This document shows positions 40,588 to 48,490 of a DNA stretch of 64,000 nt, one piece after another. A program made the translations under genes and the position numbers. The stretch's first letter is position 1, and each line of letters starts with the position of its first letter. The notes below the pieces were generated by a model. That model saw only the letters and a program-made list of their open reading frames with translations, had not been told where the DNA came from and did not search any database. Source of the DNA: Planctomycetia bacterium. GTDB taxonomy: Bacteria; Planctomycetota; Phycisphaerae; Phycisphaerales; SM1A02. The stretch covers positions 1-64,000 of the forward strand of contig SXOD01000052.1 of NCBI GenBank assembly GCA_005776885.1, written 5' to 3'.

Positions 40588-41418
40588 ATGGGGCCAGGCG
40601 CGCGGTTCCTCGGGGTGATGGGAATCGTCAACGTGACGCCGGATTCATTCTCGGACGGTGGGCGATGGATGGATTCGCAGCAAGCCATCGGCCATGCGGT
40701 CCGGTTGGCGTCGGACGGGGCGTCGTGCGTGGATGTCGGCGGCGAGAGCACACGTCCCGGTGCGGCCCGGGTGGGCGACGCCGAGCAGATCGATCGAGTG
40801 GCGCCCGTGATCGAGGGGATCGTGCGTCGCTGTGGCGTGCCGGTGAGCGTGGACACGACCAGGACCGTCGTCGCCGCCGCCGCGATCCAGGCCGGTGCTT
40901 CGATCATCAATGACGTGGCCGCAGGCGACGAGGGCGAAACGATGGAACTGGCCGCGCGTCACCATTGCGGGCTGGTCCTCATGCATCGACTCGCCCCGCC
41001 GGGCGCCGATTCCCGGAGTGATCGCTACGTGCATCCGCCCGGATACAAGGATGGCGACGTTGTTGGTGACGTCGCCGAGTGGCTGGAGGAACGCGCGCGG
41101 CGGGCGCTGGGGCTGGGCGTCCAGCGCGAGCGGCTGTGGCTCGATCCTGGCTTCGGCTTTGGGAAGACCGTGGAGCAGAACTTCGCGCTCCTGGACGGCA
41201 TCGCCCGCATCGTGGCGCTCGGATTCCCCGTGCTGCTCTCGGTCAGCCGCAAGAGTTCGGTCGGTGCGCGATACGACATCCCAGACCCGCAGGCGCGCGA
41301 CGAACCGAGCATCGCGCTCGCTGTCTCCGCCGTCGCGCAGGGCGTTGCCGTGATTCGCGCACACGACGTGGCCGGCCACGTCCGAGCGTTGGCCGGGGGC
41401 GCCGTCGCCCGGCCGTAA
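40588..41418 (+). CDS. folP: Dihydropteroate synthase
   Basis: About 276 residues. FLGVMGIVNVTPDSFSDGG at the N-terminus, DVGGESTRPGA, and SVDTTR are the DHPS signatures; LWLDPGFGFGKTVEQN and LLSVSRKSS hold the pterin-binding aspartate and the SRK loop. It condenses 6-hydroxymethyl-dihydropterin pyrophosphate with p-aminobenzoate. AAGGAG lies about 8 nt before ATG 40588, better than GTG 40579, which overlaps the upstream stop. Confidence 0.95.
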   Translation: MGPGARFLGVMGIVNVTPDSFSDGGRWMDSQQAIGHAVRLASDGASCVDVGGESTRPGAARVGDAEQIDRVAPVIEGIVRRCGVPVSVDTTRTVVAAAAIQAGASIINDVAAGDEGETMELAARHHCGLVLMHRLAPPGADSRSDRYVHPPGYKDGDVVGDVAEWLEERARRALGLGVQRERLWLDPGFGFGKTVEQNFALLDGIARIVALGFPVLLSVSRKSSVGARYDIPDPQARDEPSIALAVSAVAQGVAVIRAHDVAGHVRALAGGAVARP

Positions 41419-41430
41419 GATCCAGCCACC

Positions 41431-41967
41431 ATGCCACGACTTGCCGCCGTCGAACCCGCCAGCCATCCCGCCTTCGCCGGGGGCGTCCCGCCGATCAACA
41501 TTTTCCGTGGACTGGCGGCCAATGAGGAGATCTTCAAGGGATTCCTCGGCTTCATGGGGTCAATCAAGCAGTCGAAGGCACTCACCGAGGCCGAGCTGGA
41601 GACGGTCGCGCTTGCGACGGCACAGTTCATGGGTTGCGACTACTGCCTCGCCGCCCACACCAAGATCGCCGCCGGGGCCGGCTTGGATGGTGGCCATGCG
41701 ATCTCCATCCGCCAGGGGCGAGGCGCCACGCCACGCGAGCAGGCGCTCATCGACTTCACTCGGCACATCCTCCACTCCAAGGGATTCGTGACTGACGCGG
41801 AGTTGGCGGCGTTCCGTGGGGCTGGGTTCGATGATCGCGCGGCGATCGCCGTGATCGCGGAAGCGACGGCCATGACCTTCACCGGCCTCTACAACCACGT
41901 CCACCAGACCGAGGTCGACTTCCCCGCAGCCCCGGCCCTCGAGGCCGCCGGCGCCCGCGCTCGCTGA
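41431..41967 (+). CDS. Carboxymuconolactone decarboxylase / AhpD-like family protein
   Basis: 178 residues. ETVALATAQFMGCDYCLAAHTKIAAGAG contains the CxxC...H (CDYCLAAH) redox motif of AhpD-like peroxidases. The rest is helical (GRGATPREQALIDFTRHILHSKG) and matches the CMD fold. It starts 12 bp after folP. The substrate is not indicated; likely a peroxidase-related enzyme acting in the cytosol. Confidence 0.87.
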   Translation: MPRLAAVEPASHPAFAGGVPPINIFRGLAANEEIFKGFLGFMGSIKQSKALTEAELETVALATAQFMGCDYCLAAHTKIAAGAGLDGGHAISIRQGRGATPREQALIDFTRHILHSKGFVTDAELAAFRGAGFDDRAAIAVIAEATAMTFTGLYNHVHQTEVDFPAAPALEAAGARAR

Positions 41968-42027
41968 CCCAAGACGGGAACTCCGGCTGGCCGCGATCAC
42001 CGCAGTCATTCACGGCACGCACGCCAC

Positions 42028-43200
42028 TCACGGCACCAGTGGCTGTCCCGCATCCGCCCGACCAGATCGTGGGTGAACGCGCGCGGTCGCACCATTTGGG
42101 AATCCAACCGAGTAGCCCCCGGCGCCCTCCTGGCGACTCCCGCGCAGCACCGCCAGTGCATCCGACGAGACGACGTTGGCGCCACTGGCCAGCGCGGCGT
42201 CCCGACGCGATGTCGTCCCGGCGCGCACTTCTTCCAGGTTGGCATCGGCGCGCGTGCGCACGAGGACATGGCGGTCGCTGGCGCGGCGAATCGCGTCGCG
42301 CTGCCCCTGGGGGTCATTGAGCACCAGGACGGCGCATTCGGGAGCATCCAGGTCCACTTCGACAAAGCACGGAGAGCCGCGCAGGCCGGGTCGCCGAGCC
42401 AGCTGGCGCTGAATCACGTCAGCATCATTGGTGATCACGAAGAGCACCTTGCCCCGGACCGACTCAACCGAAGGCCAGCCACTCGTGCGCAGCGCCTCGG
42501 CGACCGATGCGGCCTCGCCGCGGACGAGGTCCGGCGTGATGAGTCGATCCTGGCCCAGCACGCTGTCGAGCGTGGCCTCCAGCTGCTCCAGGTGCGCATC
42601 GCCCCAGGGCGACGGCGCGGTGAAATGCAGCACGCCCCGGGTTCCCACATCATGCGCCACGCATTCCAGCATCACGAGGATCGGGAGGTGCGTTGGGTGC
42701 GCGGCGCTCCAGGCCGCAATGTCCCCGAGGCAGTCGGTGAGGCTGGCACAGGTGGAACCCTGATCCAGGTCGGGAACGTGGAAGACCTTGAGTCCGGGCT
42801 TCGCCATCGCCGGCCGCGTGGCATCCGGGATGGGGCCGATCGGCGTGGCGAACCGGGCGTCGTCATCCACGTAGACGTCCAGTTCCAGCCCACGCACGCC
42901 GGCGTCCAATTGCTCGGGAATGGGTGGATTGGTGTAGTCCCAGGCCACCGCGCGCTCGTCGATCCGCGCATACAGGCCGACCGGCGGCGCCACGTGGTAC
43001 GAGTTGTGCGTCCCCAGCCACTGCACGCCGTCAAGCCGGAGCGGCGGCGGCGGGGGCGCAGATTCGGTGTTGGAGGCCGTGCACGCTGCGAGCTGCAGGG
43101 CCACCATCGCGGCAGCGAGGCCTGCGGCGAGGTGTCTGCTGCGACCTCTGCTGCGACCTCCGCTGCGGTGCGCATGGCGAGGCGGGCTACGGCTCGCCAT
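42028..43200 (-). CDS. Lipoprotein of the Ca2+-dependent phosphoinositide phospholipase C family
   Basis: About 390 residues. A basic leader (MASRSPPRHAHRSGG) and hydrophobic stretch end in the lipobox LQLAAC. The catalytic domain starts WLGTHNSYHVAPPVG, the first catalytic His region, followed by DAGVRGLELDVYVDD and LKVFHVPDLDQGSTC with a second His. This pattern fits the family including Ca2+-dependent PI-PLC (PF16670). The likely role is extracytoplasmic lipid hydrolysis; the substrate is unproven. It overlaps the DUF4145 gene upstream by 14 bp. Confidence 0.78.
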   Translation of the reverse strand: MASRSPPRHAHRSGGRSRGRSRHLAAGLAAAMVALQLAACTASNTESAPPPPPLRLDGVQWLGTHNSYHVAPPVGLYARIDERAVAWDYTNPPIPEQLDAGVRGLELDVYVDDDARFATPIGPIPDATRPAMAKPGLKVFHVPDLDQGSTCASLTDCLGDIAAWSAAHPTHLPILVMLECVAHDVGTRGVLHFTAPSPWGDAHLEQLEATLDSVLGQDRLITPDLVRGEAASVAEALRTSGWPSVESVRGKVLFVITNDADVIQRQLARRPGLRGSPCFVEVDLDAPECAVLVLNDPQGQRDAIRRASDRHVLVRTRADANLEEVRAGTTSRRDAALASGANVVSSDALAVLRGSRQEGAGGYSVGFPNGATARVHPRSGRADAGQPLVP

Positions 43201-44005
43201 GGTGAAGCGACCGCGCGATGCGCTCACGCTGCTGCGCGTAGTCCGACTCTCGCGCGTCAAGCGATCGGCGGACGTGCGACAGCGCCGCCGTGGCCTCGCG
43301 CTGCTTGCCCCGGGCACTGGTGCCAAGGACCGGGTGTTCCAGCAACTGCTCCAACTCCAGCATCATCATGATCTCGACGGTCTCGGCGTCGATGGAGGTC
43401 TCCCCGGCAGTCGCGGCCACCTCGGAAAGTGCCTCCAGCTCCGCGCGCAGCCTCGGCACCCACAGGTCGAGTTCCGACTGGTCCCGAAACACCAGGAGCG
43501 CGTCTCGCGTGCGCTGGCGCTGAATCTCGATTCGGTCCTCCAGCGCATCGGCCTCGCGCTGCGACGCCGCCGCCTCGGGGCTTGGCGCATCAGGCATCAC
43601 GAAGGGCTGCCTGGCGACGCGGGCCCCACGCTTGACCATCGAGGCAAACCACTGGGAAATCCCGTGGGCGTCGCGGAGCCGCCGCATGGCGGTGGTGGTC
43701 GGGGCCGCGATCCCGTGGACGGCCGCGTTGCCGTCCCGACGGATCGCATGCATGCTGTCGGCCTGCCGTCGATCCAGCAGCTGTGCCCGCTCCAGCGCCG
43801 AGAGCATCGCCCCGAGGTCGTTGCTGTTCAGTTGCGGAAGGCTGCTCCGCACCATCATCTGGGCCATCGTCTCCACCAGGAGGCGCAACTTGAAGAGGCA
43901 GCTCTCCGGGTCGGTGTGGACGTAGCCCTCGGCTTGTCGAGCCAGCTTGGCCAATCGCCCGTCGTAGCCATCGAGGAACGCGAAGTTGTCGGGCACGTCG
44001 CTCAT
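43187..44005 (-). CDS. DUF4145-containing protein
   Basis: 272 residues. The N-terminus NFAFLDGYDGRLAKLARQAEGY, DPESCLFKLRLLVETMAQ is the DUF4145 pattern seen at the N-terminus of type I restriction HsdR proteins and free-standing relatives. AIRRDGNAAVHG continues it. The C-terminal half is a long charged coiled-coil-like region (READALEDRIEIQRQRTRDALLVFRDQSE). No helicase or nuclease domain. ATG 44005 overlaps the TerB-like gene stop (ATGA), so it is co-translated with it. Confidence 0.75.
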   Translation of the reverse strand: MSDVPDNFAFLDGYDGRLAKLARQAEGYVHTDPESCLFKLRLLVETMAQMMVRSSLPQLNSNDLGAMLSALERAQLLDRRQADSMHAIRRDGNAAVHGIAAPTTTAMRRLRDAHGISQWFASMVKRGARVARQPFVMPDAPSPEAAASQREADALEDRIEIQRQRTRDALLVFRDQSELDLWVPRLRAELEALSEVAATAGETSIDAETVEIMMMLELEQLLEHPVLGTSARGKQREATAALSHVRRSLDARESDYAQQRERIARSLHHGEP

Positions 44006-44505
44006 GATGAACCTGGCCCCTTGGCCGGTCCAGGGCCACCAAGCGCCTGGCCGCGGAATCGGTCACGGAGCCCGGGGGGCGCCAGCACGTCCGCCAGCAC
44101 TCGCGCGGAAAGGCAACATTCCTCCACCTCTTTCGGCGTCAGGTCCAGCGCGCTGGCCACGATGCTCACCAGCCTGGCCTCCATGGGAGACATCCGGCGA
44201 TCCATGAAGGAGAGCATGATGAGTCCCGTGAGCAACTTCTCGCCGCTCTCCAACGGCATGGTCTCCAGCATCGACACCGCGTCCACGAGCGTGAGCGGCG
44301 CGCAATGCCCCGGGTCCTTCGCAGCGATGCATTCGTCTTCCGTCAGTCCCAACACGGCCTGCGCGTAAAGGCCGCCTGCCGATTGCTTGTGGATCGCCTC
44401 CTCGCCGCCCGCAGCCACCATCGCCCGCGCGACCAGGAACCACACCGTGCCGAGTGCCACATGCGCTTCGTCCAACGTGCCAGGAGGTGTTCCCGTCTCG
44501 GCCAT
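44002..44505 (-). CDS. TerB-like helical domain protein
   Basis: About 167 residues from ATG 44505 (MAETGTPPG). The second half GLIMLSFMDRRMSPMEARLVSIVASALDLTPKEVEECC resembles the TerB fold (helical tellurite-resistance/DnaJ-associated). The first half is Ala/Gly-rich helices. It opens a three-gene minus-strand operon followed by DUF4145 and PI-PLC lipoprotein genes. Function unknown. Confidence 0.6.
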   Translation of the reverse strand: MAETGTPPGTLDEAHVALGTVWFLVARAMVAAGGEEAIHKQSAGGLYAQAVLGLTEDECIAAKDPGHCAPLTLVDAVSMLETMPLESGEKLLTGLIMLSFMDRRMSPMEARLVSIVASALDLTPKEVEECCLSARVLADVLAPPGLRDRFRGQALGGPGPAKGPGSS

Positions 44506-44566
44506 GTCGCTGCAGGGTACCGGGCGCGCGCCAGTCACCACCGGCTCCGCCCGCTAGGCTCGACGT

Positions 44567-44650
44567 GGGTCCGTGGCGGAATCGGCAGACGCAGGGGACT
44601 TACAATCCCCAGCCCTCACGGGCATCCGGGTTCGAGCCCCGGCGGACCCA
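44567..44650 (+). tRNA. Class II tRNA, leucine-type, with anticodon UAC
   Basis: Acceptor GGGTCCG/CGGACCC, D arm GCG...CGC with a GG pair in the loop, anticodon stem GGGGA/TCCCC and loop CTTACAA (anticodon TAC at 44601-44603), variable arm GCCC-TCAC-GGGC, T arm CCGGG/CCCGG, discriminator A. All identity features except the anticodon fit tRNA-Leu; UAA would be expected. UAC would read valine GUA codons. Outside the stem, ACGT pairs with ACGT, extending the helix by four bases. A single-base sequencing or mutation change (A to C at 44603) would restore UAA. Confidence 0.8.
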
Positions 44651-44701
44651 CGTCCACACCCACGACCCACGTCCACACCCACGACCCACGTCCACACCCA
44701 C
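44645..44701. repeat. 19-bp tandem repeat starting in the tRNA 3' acceptor
   Basis: GACCCACGTCCACACCCAC occurs three times head to tail (44645-44663, 44664-44682, 44683-44701). The first copy includes the 3' acceptor strand and discriminator of the class II tRNA. Confidence 0.9.
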
Positions 44702-44761
44702 GGCCAGCGCACGATCCGACTCCTCCATTGGAACGATGCTCGCGCCATGGCCGCGTAACCT

Positions 44762-46348
44762 GTGGGCGTGAGCGTCTCCGAAGCATGTGAGGCCCTGTCG
44801 CAGTCACTGCAAGGGCATTGGGGGCTGCTGGCCGTGGCCTTCGCGGGGTGCGTCGTGCTGACGGGGACCGTGGCCGCGCTCGCCCGCGCCCTTGGCGCGG
44901 TGGCACCGGTGCGAGCCGATCGCTGGCACGACAGGCCGGTCGCCCTCCACGGCGGTGTCGCGATGATGATCGTGGCGATCGCCGTCGCCGTCGCGTCGCC
45001 CCTCGGGTGGCTCCCCGCTCGGCCCGGCGAAGGCCTCCCCATCGAAGCCACTCCAGTGGCTTGGGTGTTGCTCGCCTCGCTCGGCGCGGGCTTCGCGGGA
45101 CTGGCAGACGACCTGCTTCGGTTCCGACCGGCGACCAAGCTGGCGCTCCTCTTCGCGGCGGCGACCATCGCCATCGTGGGACTCGGGTTTGGTCGCGTGA
45201 CAGGGATCACCTGGGTCGATGTTCCTCTCACCTACGCCTGGTTCCTGCTCGTGGCCAATGCGGTCAACATGCTGGACAACATGGACGGCATCGCGGCGGG
45301 CGCCACCACGGCTGCCGCAGTCGGGACGGCGGCCGTCGCGGCGGTGCTGGGCGACGGTGACGTCGCGCTCATGGCCTTGGCCACCGCGGCACTGGCCGCC
45401 GGGTTCTTGGTCTGGAATCGACCCCGCGCCCGCATTTTCATGGGCGACTCGGGCTCGCTCTTCTTGGGGACGATGCTGGCGGGACTCACCGCACTCGCCG
45501 CGGGATGGATGGGCCCGGCTGCGGGGCCGACGTGCGATTGCCTCGTGCAGTCGATGTCACCGCTCGCATTGTCCGTCCTCCTGCTGGCCTTCCCTCTCGC
45601 CGACACCGCCTTCGTCTCGGTCACTCGAAGCGCCCGCGGGCAGAGTCCGATGGTGGGGGGGCGAGACCACACCACGCATCGCGTGGCCACGCTGGCAGCG
45701 ATGGTGCGCTGGTCGCGGACGAGGACGTGGCTCCTGGCGATCGCCGCGATGGCGGCGGGGCCGCTGTCCGCGATGGCGGTGCTGCCGTGGCGCGATGAAT
45801 CGGTGCCGGTCGTGGCGGCGGCCGTGCTGGCGGTGCTCGCCGTGCTCGCGGGGCAGTCGCTCGACCGGGCCGTCCCCATTCGAAGCGACTCGGATGCCCT
45901 GGTTCCCGGCACGGCCAGCGACGTGGCGCGAACCATCATGGCCCGTGCGAGCGACGGGATCTCGTCGCTGCGTCGCGAGCTCCTGGACGCCGTGCTGGTC
46001 GGGCTCTGCGCCTTCGCCGGCTACGCGATTCGCTTTGGGCTTCCGCTGCCGCCCGACTCGGCGATGGTGCTCCGACGACTGCTCCCCGTGACGATCGCCG
46101 CGTGCCTTCTGGCCAATGCCGCCATCGGGGTCTACGAACCGGCCGGCCACGCACCGTCGCGATGGAGGGCGATCCTCTCGCGGACGGGATCGGCGGCCGC
46201 ACTCGGATTCCTCGCGGCGATCGGCCTCCTGGTGCTCCTGGACTGGCTTCCCGTCGGTTTCAGCCGAGCGGCATGGGGCTCGGGACTCTTGGCATGGATC
46301 GTGGTCCTCGGGATCCGGTCAGCGCGAGCCGCGGCGCGAGAGCCGTAG
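44762..46348 (+). CDS. Undecaprenyl-phosphate sugar-1-phosphate transferase (WecA-like) fused to a CapD-like membrane domain
   Basis: 528 residues. The first 350 form a WecA/MraY/TagO-type polytopic enzyme: LAGFAGLADDLLRF-like AGLADDLLRF, VANAVNMLDNMDGIAAG (metal-binding Asp), IFMGDSGSLFLG and GRDHTTHR. The C-terminal 150 residues add four helices (LLDAVLVGLCAFAGYAIRFG, LLPVTIAACLLANAAIGVYEP, AALGFLAAIGLLVLLDWLP, WGSGLLAWIVVLGIRSA) resembling the N-terminal membrane part of FlaA1/CapD proteins, with no catalytic Rossmann domain. It would start lipid-linked glycan synthesis. The start is uncertain between GTG 44762 and 44768. Confidence 0.83.
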   Translation: MGVSVSEACEALSQSLQGHWGLLAVAFAGCVVLTGTVAALARALGAVAPVRADRWHDRPVALHGGVAMMIVAIAVAVASPLGWLPARPGEGLPIEATPVAWVLLASLGAGFAGLADDLLRFRPATKLALLFAAATIAIVGLGFGRVTGITWVDVPLTYAWFLLVANAVNMLDNMDGIAAGATTAAAVGTAAVAAVLGDGDVALMALATAALAAGFLVWNRPRARIFMGDSGSLFLGTMLAGLTALAAGWMGPAAGPTCDCLVQSMSPLALSVLLLAFPLADTAFVSVTRSARGQSPMVGGRDHTTHRVATLAAMVRWSRTRTWLLAIAAMAAGPLSAMAVLPWRDESVPVVAAAVLAVLAVLAGQSLDRAVPIRSDSDALVPGTASDVARTIMARASDGISSLRRELLDAVLVGLCAFAGYAIRFGLPLPPDSAMVLRRLLPVTIAACLLANAAIGVYEPAGHAPSRWRAILSRTGSAAALGFLAAIGLLVLLDWLPVGFSRAAWGSGLLAWIVVLGIRSARAAAREP

Positions 46349-46365
46349 ACCCATAGACTCACGCA

Positions 46366-47358
46366 ATGCGTGTCCTCGTGACTGGCGGAGCAGGCTTCAT
46401 CGGGAGCCACGTGGCGGAGGCACTTCACCGTGACGGCCACGAGATCACGATCCTGGACGACCTCTCGACGGGCCGGAGGGAGAACATCGCGGCCATCGAT
46501 GGCTGCCGCAACGTCACGTTCATCCACGGGTCGATCCTGGATGAGGCCCTGGTGGGCCGACTGGTGGAGCAGTCCACCGCGGTGCTCCACTACGCGGCCG
46601 CCGTCGGCGTGCGAAAGATCATGGAGGAGCCGGTCGCGACCATCCTCACGAACATCGACGGCAGCGCCATCGTGCTCCGCCACGCAGCGCGGCGAAGGGT
46701 GCGAACGATCCTGGCTTCCACAAGCGAGGTCTACGGCAAGCTGATGTCGGTGGAGACCAAGCCGCTGCGAGAGGACTCCGACTGGCGACTGGGCCCCACC
46801 AGCGTCCGGCGCTGGGCCTACGCCGCCACCAAGGCCGTGGACGAGTTCTTGGCCTTGGCCCTCCACGCGCAGGAGGGACTCCCGGTCACCGTCATTCGAC
46901 ACTTCAATACCGTGGGCCCTCGGCAGCGAGGCCGCTACGGGATGGTGCTCCCGCGCCTGGCGCGGCAGGCACTCCGAGGCCAGCCCATCGAAGTGCATGG
47001 CACCGGGCTCCAGACGCGGTGCTTTGGCCACGTGGACGACGCGGTGCGAGCCATCATCGGCCTGCTGGCCTGCGACGCCAGCATCGGCGAGGTCGTGAAC
47101 GTCGGGACCGACCACGAGACTCCCATCCTCGCGCTCGCGGAGACGGTCCGCGCGGAGTCCGGCAGCGACAGCGCCATCACGTTGGTGCCCTACGAGAGCG
47201 CCTATGCCGATGGTTTCGAGGACATGCAGCGCCGGACGCCGGATCTTGCCAAGTTGCGCCGACTGCTCGGCTGGGTCCCGGAAACCCCGCTCGCCTCGAT
47301 CGTGTGCGACGTGATGGCCGACCAGCGTGCGCGAATCGCGCGCGGCGACGAGGACTGA
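46366..47358 (+). CDS. NAD-dependent nucleotide-sugar epimerase/dehydratase
   Basis: 330 residues, extended SDR fold. MRVLVTGGAGFIGSHVAEAL binds NAD; LDDLSTGRRENI; the catalytic triad region has ASTSEVYGK and YAATKAVDEFLA (YxxxK). It ends with a substrate domain including FGHVDDAVRAIIGLL and DLAKLRRLLGWVPETPL, similar to UDP-glucuronate/glucose epimerases or dTDP-glucose-type dehydratases. Spaced 17 bp after the WecA-like gene, so part of a polysaccharide operon. The exact substrate is unknown. Confidence 0.88.
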   Translation: MRVLVTGGAGFIGSHVAEALHRDGHEITILDDLSTGRRENIAAIDGCRNVTFIHGSILDEALVGRLVEQSTAVLHYAAAVGVRKIMEEPVATILTNIDGSAIVLRHAARRRVRTILASTSEVYGKLMSVETKPLREDSDWRLGPTSVRRWAYAATKAVDEFLALALHAQEGLPVTVIRHFNTVGPRQRGRYGMVLPRLARQALRGQPIEVHGTGLQTRCFGHVDDAVRAIIGLLACDASIGEVVNVGTDHETPILALAETVRAESGSDSAITLVPYESAYADGFEDMQRRTPDLAKLRRLLGWVPETPLASIVCDVMADQRARIARGDED

Positions 47359-47374
47359 GCGCGGTTCGACGCCT

Positions 47375-48490
47375 TCACGCCGTCCCCAGGATGGTGTCGG
47401 CGTGCGATCGTGCGACGACCGCAGCATCAAACGTGGACTCGGCCAGGCGCCGAGCCGCCTGCCCCATCGCCGCACAACGCGCCGGGTCGGCGAGGAGGAT
47501 CATGATCGCGTCGGCCAGCGTCCGTGCATCGCGCGGGGGGACCAGCAACCCCGTCTCGCCGGCCACCACCGCGTCGCGACACCCTGGCACGTCGGTCGTC
47601 ACCACCGCCCGCCCGGTGGCCGCGGCCTCGAGCAACACGTGCGAGAGCCCCTCGCGCCACGAGGGAAGCACCACGATGCTTGAGCGAGCCAACGCGTCGC
47701 CGAGGTGCGGAACGCGACCAAGCAACTCCACGTCGCCACGCTGGGACGCGGCGCGAATGACCAACGGGTCGATTTCACCCGGCCCGCCATCGCCAAACCC
47801 GGCGAGGACGAATCGAACGGTCGAGTGACTGCGGCGCACGATCGAGGCGGCCGCCAAGAACTCAGCGACACCCTTTTCGCGCAGGAATCGAGCGGCCATC
47901 AGCACGACGGGTGCCGGGGGCAATGGCCGATGCGGGTATTCGCCCAGGTCGACGCCGCTGCCGGCGCTCACCTGCGTGAGACCGCTCCAGAGTCCAGCGC
48001 TCCCGAAGAAGGCCGCGTCGTCCACGTTGTGGAAGATCGCCGCGTCGCACGATCGAAGGGCCCGTCGATAGGCGGCGCGGGCGATCATGGATCGCACAGA
48101 CCCGCGAATCCCCGTACCCAGGAACAAGTACCCCAGCCCCGTCACCATCGCGGTGACACGCGGCACGCCGGCGCCCCGGGCCGCCGGTGCGCCAATCACG
48201 ATCGGCTTGGCCGAGTAGAGCAGCGCGGCATCGGGACGGAGCGATCGCAGTCGGGCCCGCATGTGCCGGCCCAGCCGCCAATCAGCGAGCGGTGCGGCTC
48301 GGTTGCGCGTGAACTCGATGCATTCCCATCGAGCCCCGGCCTGCGCCAGCCTGGCGGCATGATCGCTGGCCGGATCGTCTGGGCTCCACGCGATGACCTC
48401 GTGGCCTCGCGCCACCAACTCGCGCACCAGTGGCAGCCTGAACTTCTGCAGGGTCGGCGCAAACGACCCGACCAACACGACACGACTCAC
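47375..48490 (-). CDS. Glycosyltransferase, GT4 family
   Basis: About 371 residues from GTG 48490 (VSRVVLVGSFAPTLQKFR). N-terminal Rossmann domain (VLVGSFAPTLQKFRLPLVREL, TAMVTGLGYLFLGTGIRG) and C-terminal Rossmann domain with ARFLREKGVAEFLAAA, RVPHLGDALARSS, and the E-x7-E-like motif PSWREGLSHVLLEAAATG. It transfers a sugar from a nucleotide donor to a lipid-linked glycan. Its GTG overlaps the TGA of the ChrA-M48 gene (GTGA). It converges on the epimerase gene (17 bp apart). Confidence 0.88.
   Translation of the reverse strand: MSRVVLVGSFAPTLQKFRLPLVRELVARGHEVIAWSPDDPASDHAARLAQAGARWECIEFTRNRAAPLADWRLGRHMRARLRSLRPDAALLYSAKPIVIGAPAARGAGVPRVTAMVTGLGYLFLGTGIRGSVRSMIARAAYRRALRSCDAAIFHNVDDAAFFGSAGLWSGLTQVSAGSGVDLGEYPHRPLPPAPVVLMAARFLREKGVAEFLAAASIVRRSHSTVRFVLAGFGDGGPGEIDPLVIRAASQRGDVELLGRVPHLGDALARSSIVVLPSWREGLSHVLLEAAATGRAVVTTDVPGCRDAVVAGETGLLVPPRDARTLADAIMILLADPARCAAMGQAARRLAESTFDAAVVARSHADTILGTA

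Noticed and set aside
44567-44650. The class II tRNA being tRNA-Ser or tRNA-Tyr
   Set aside because: The anticodon fits neither, the discriminator is A rather than the G usual for serine, and the D loop and variable arm match leucine.
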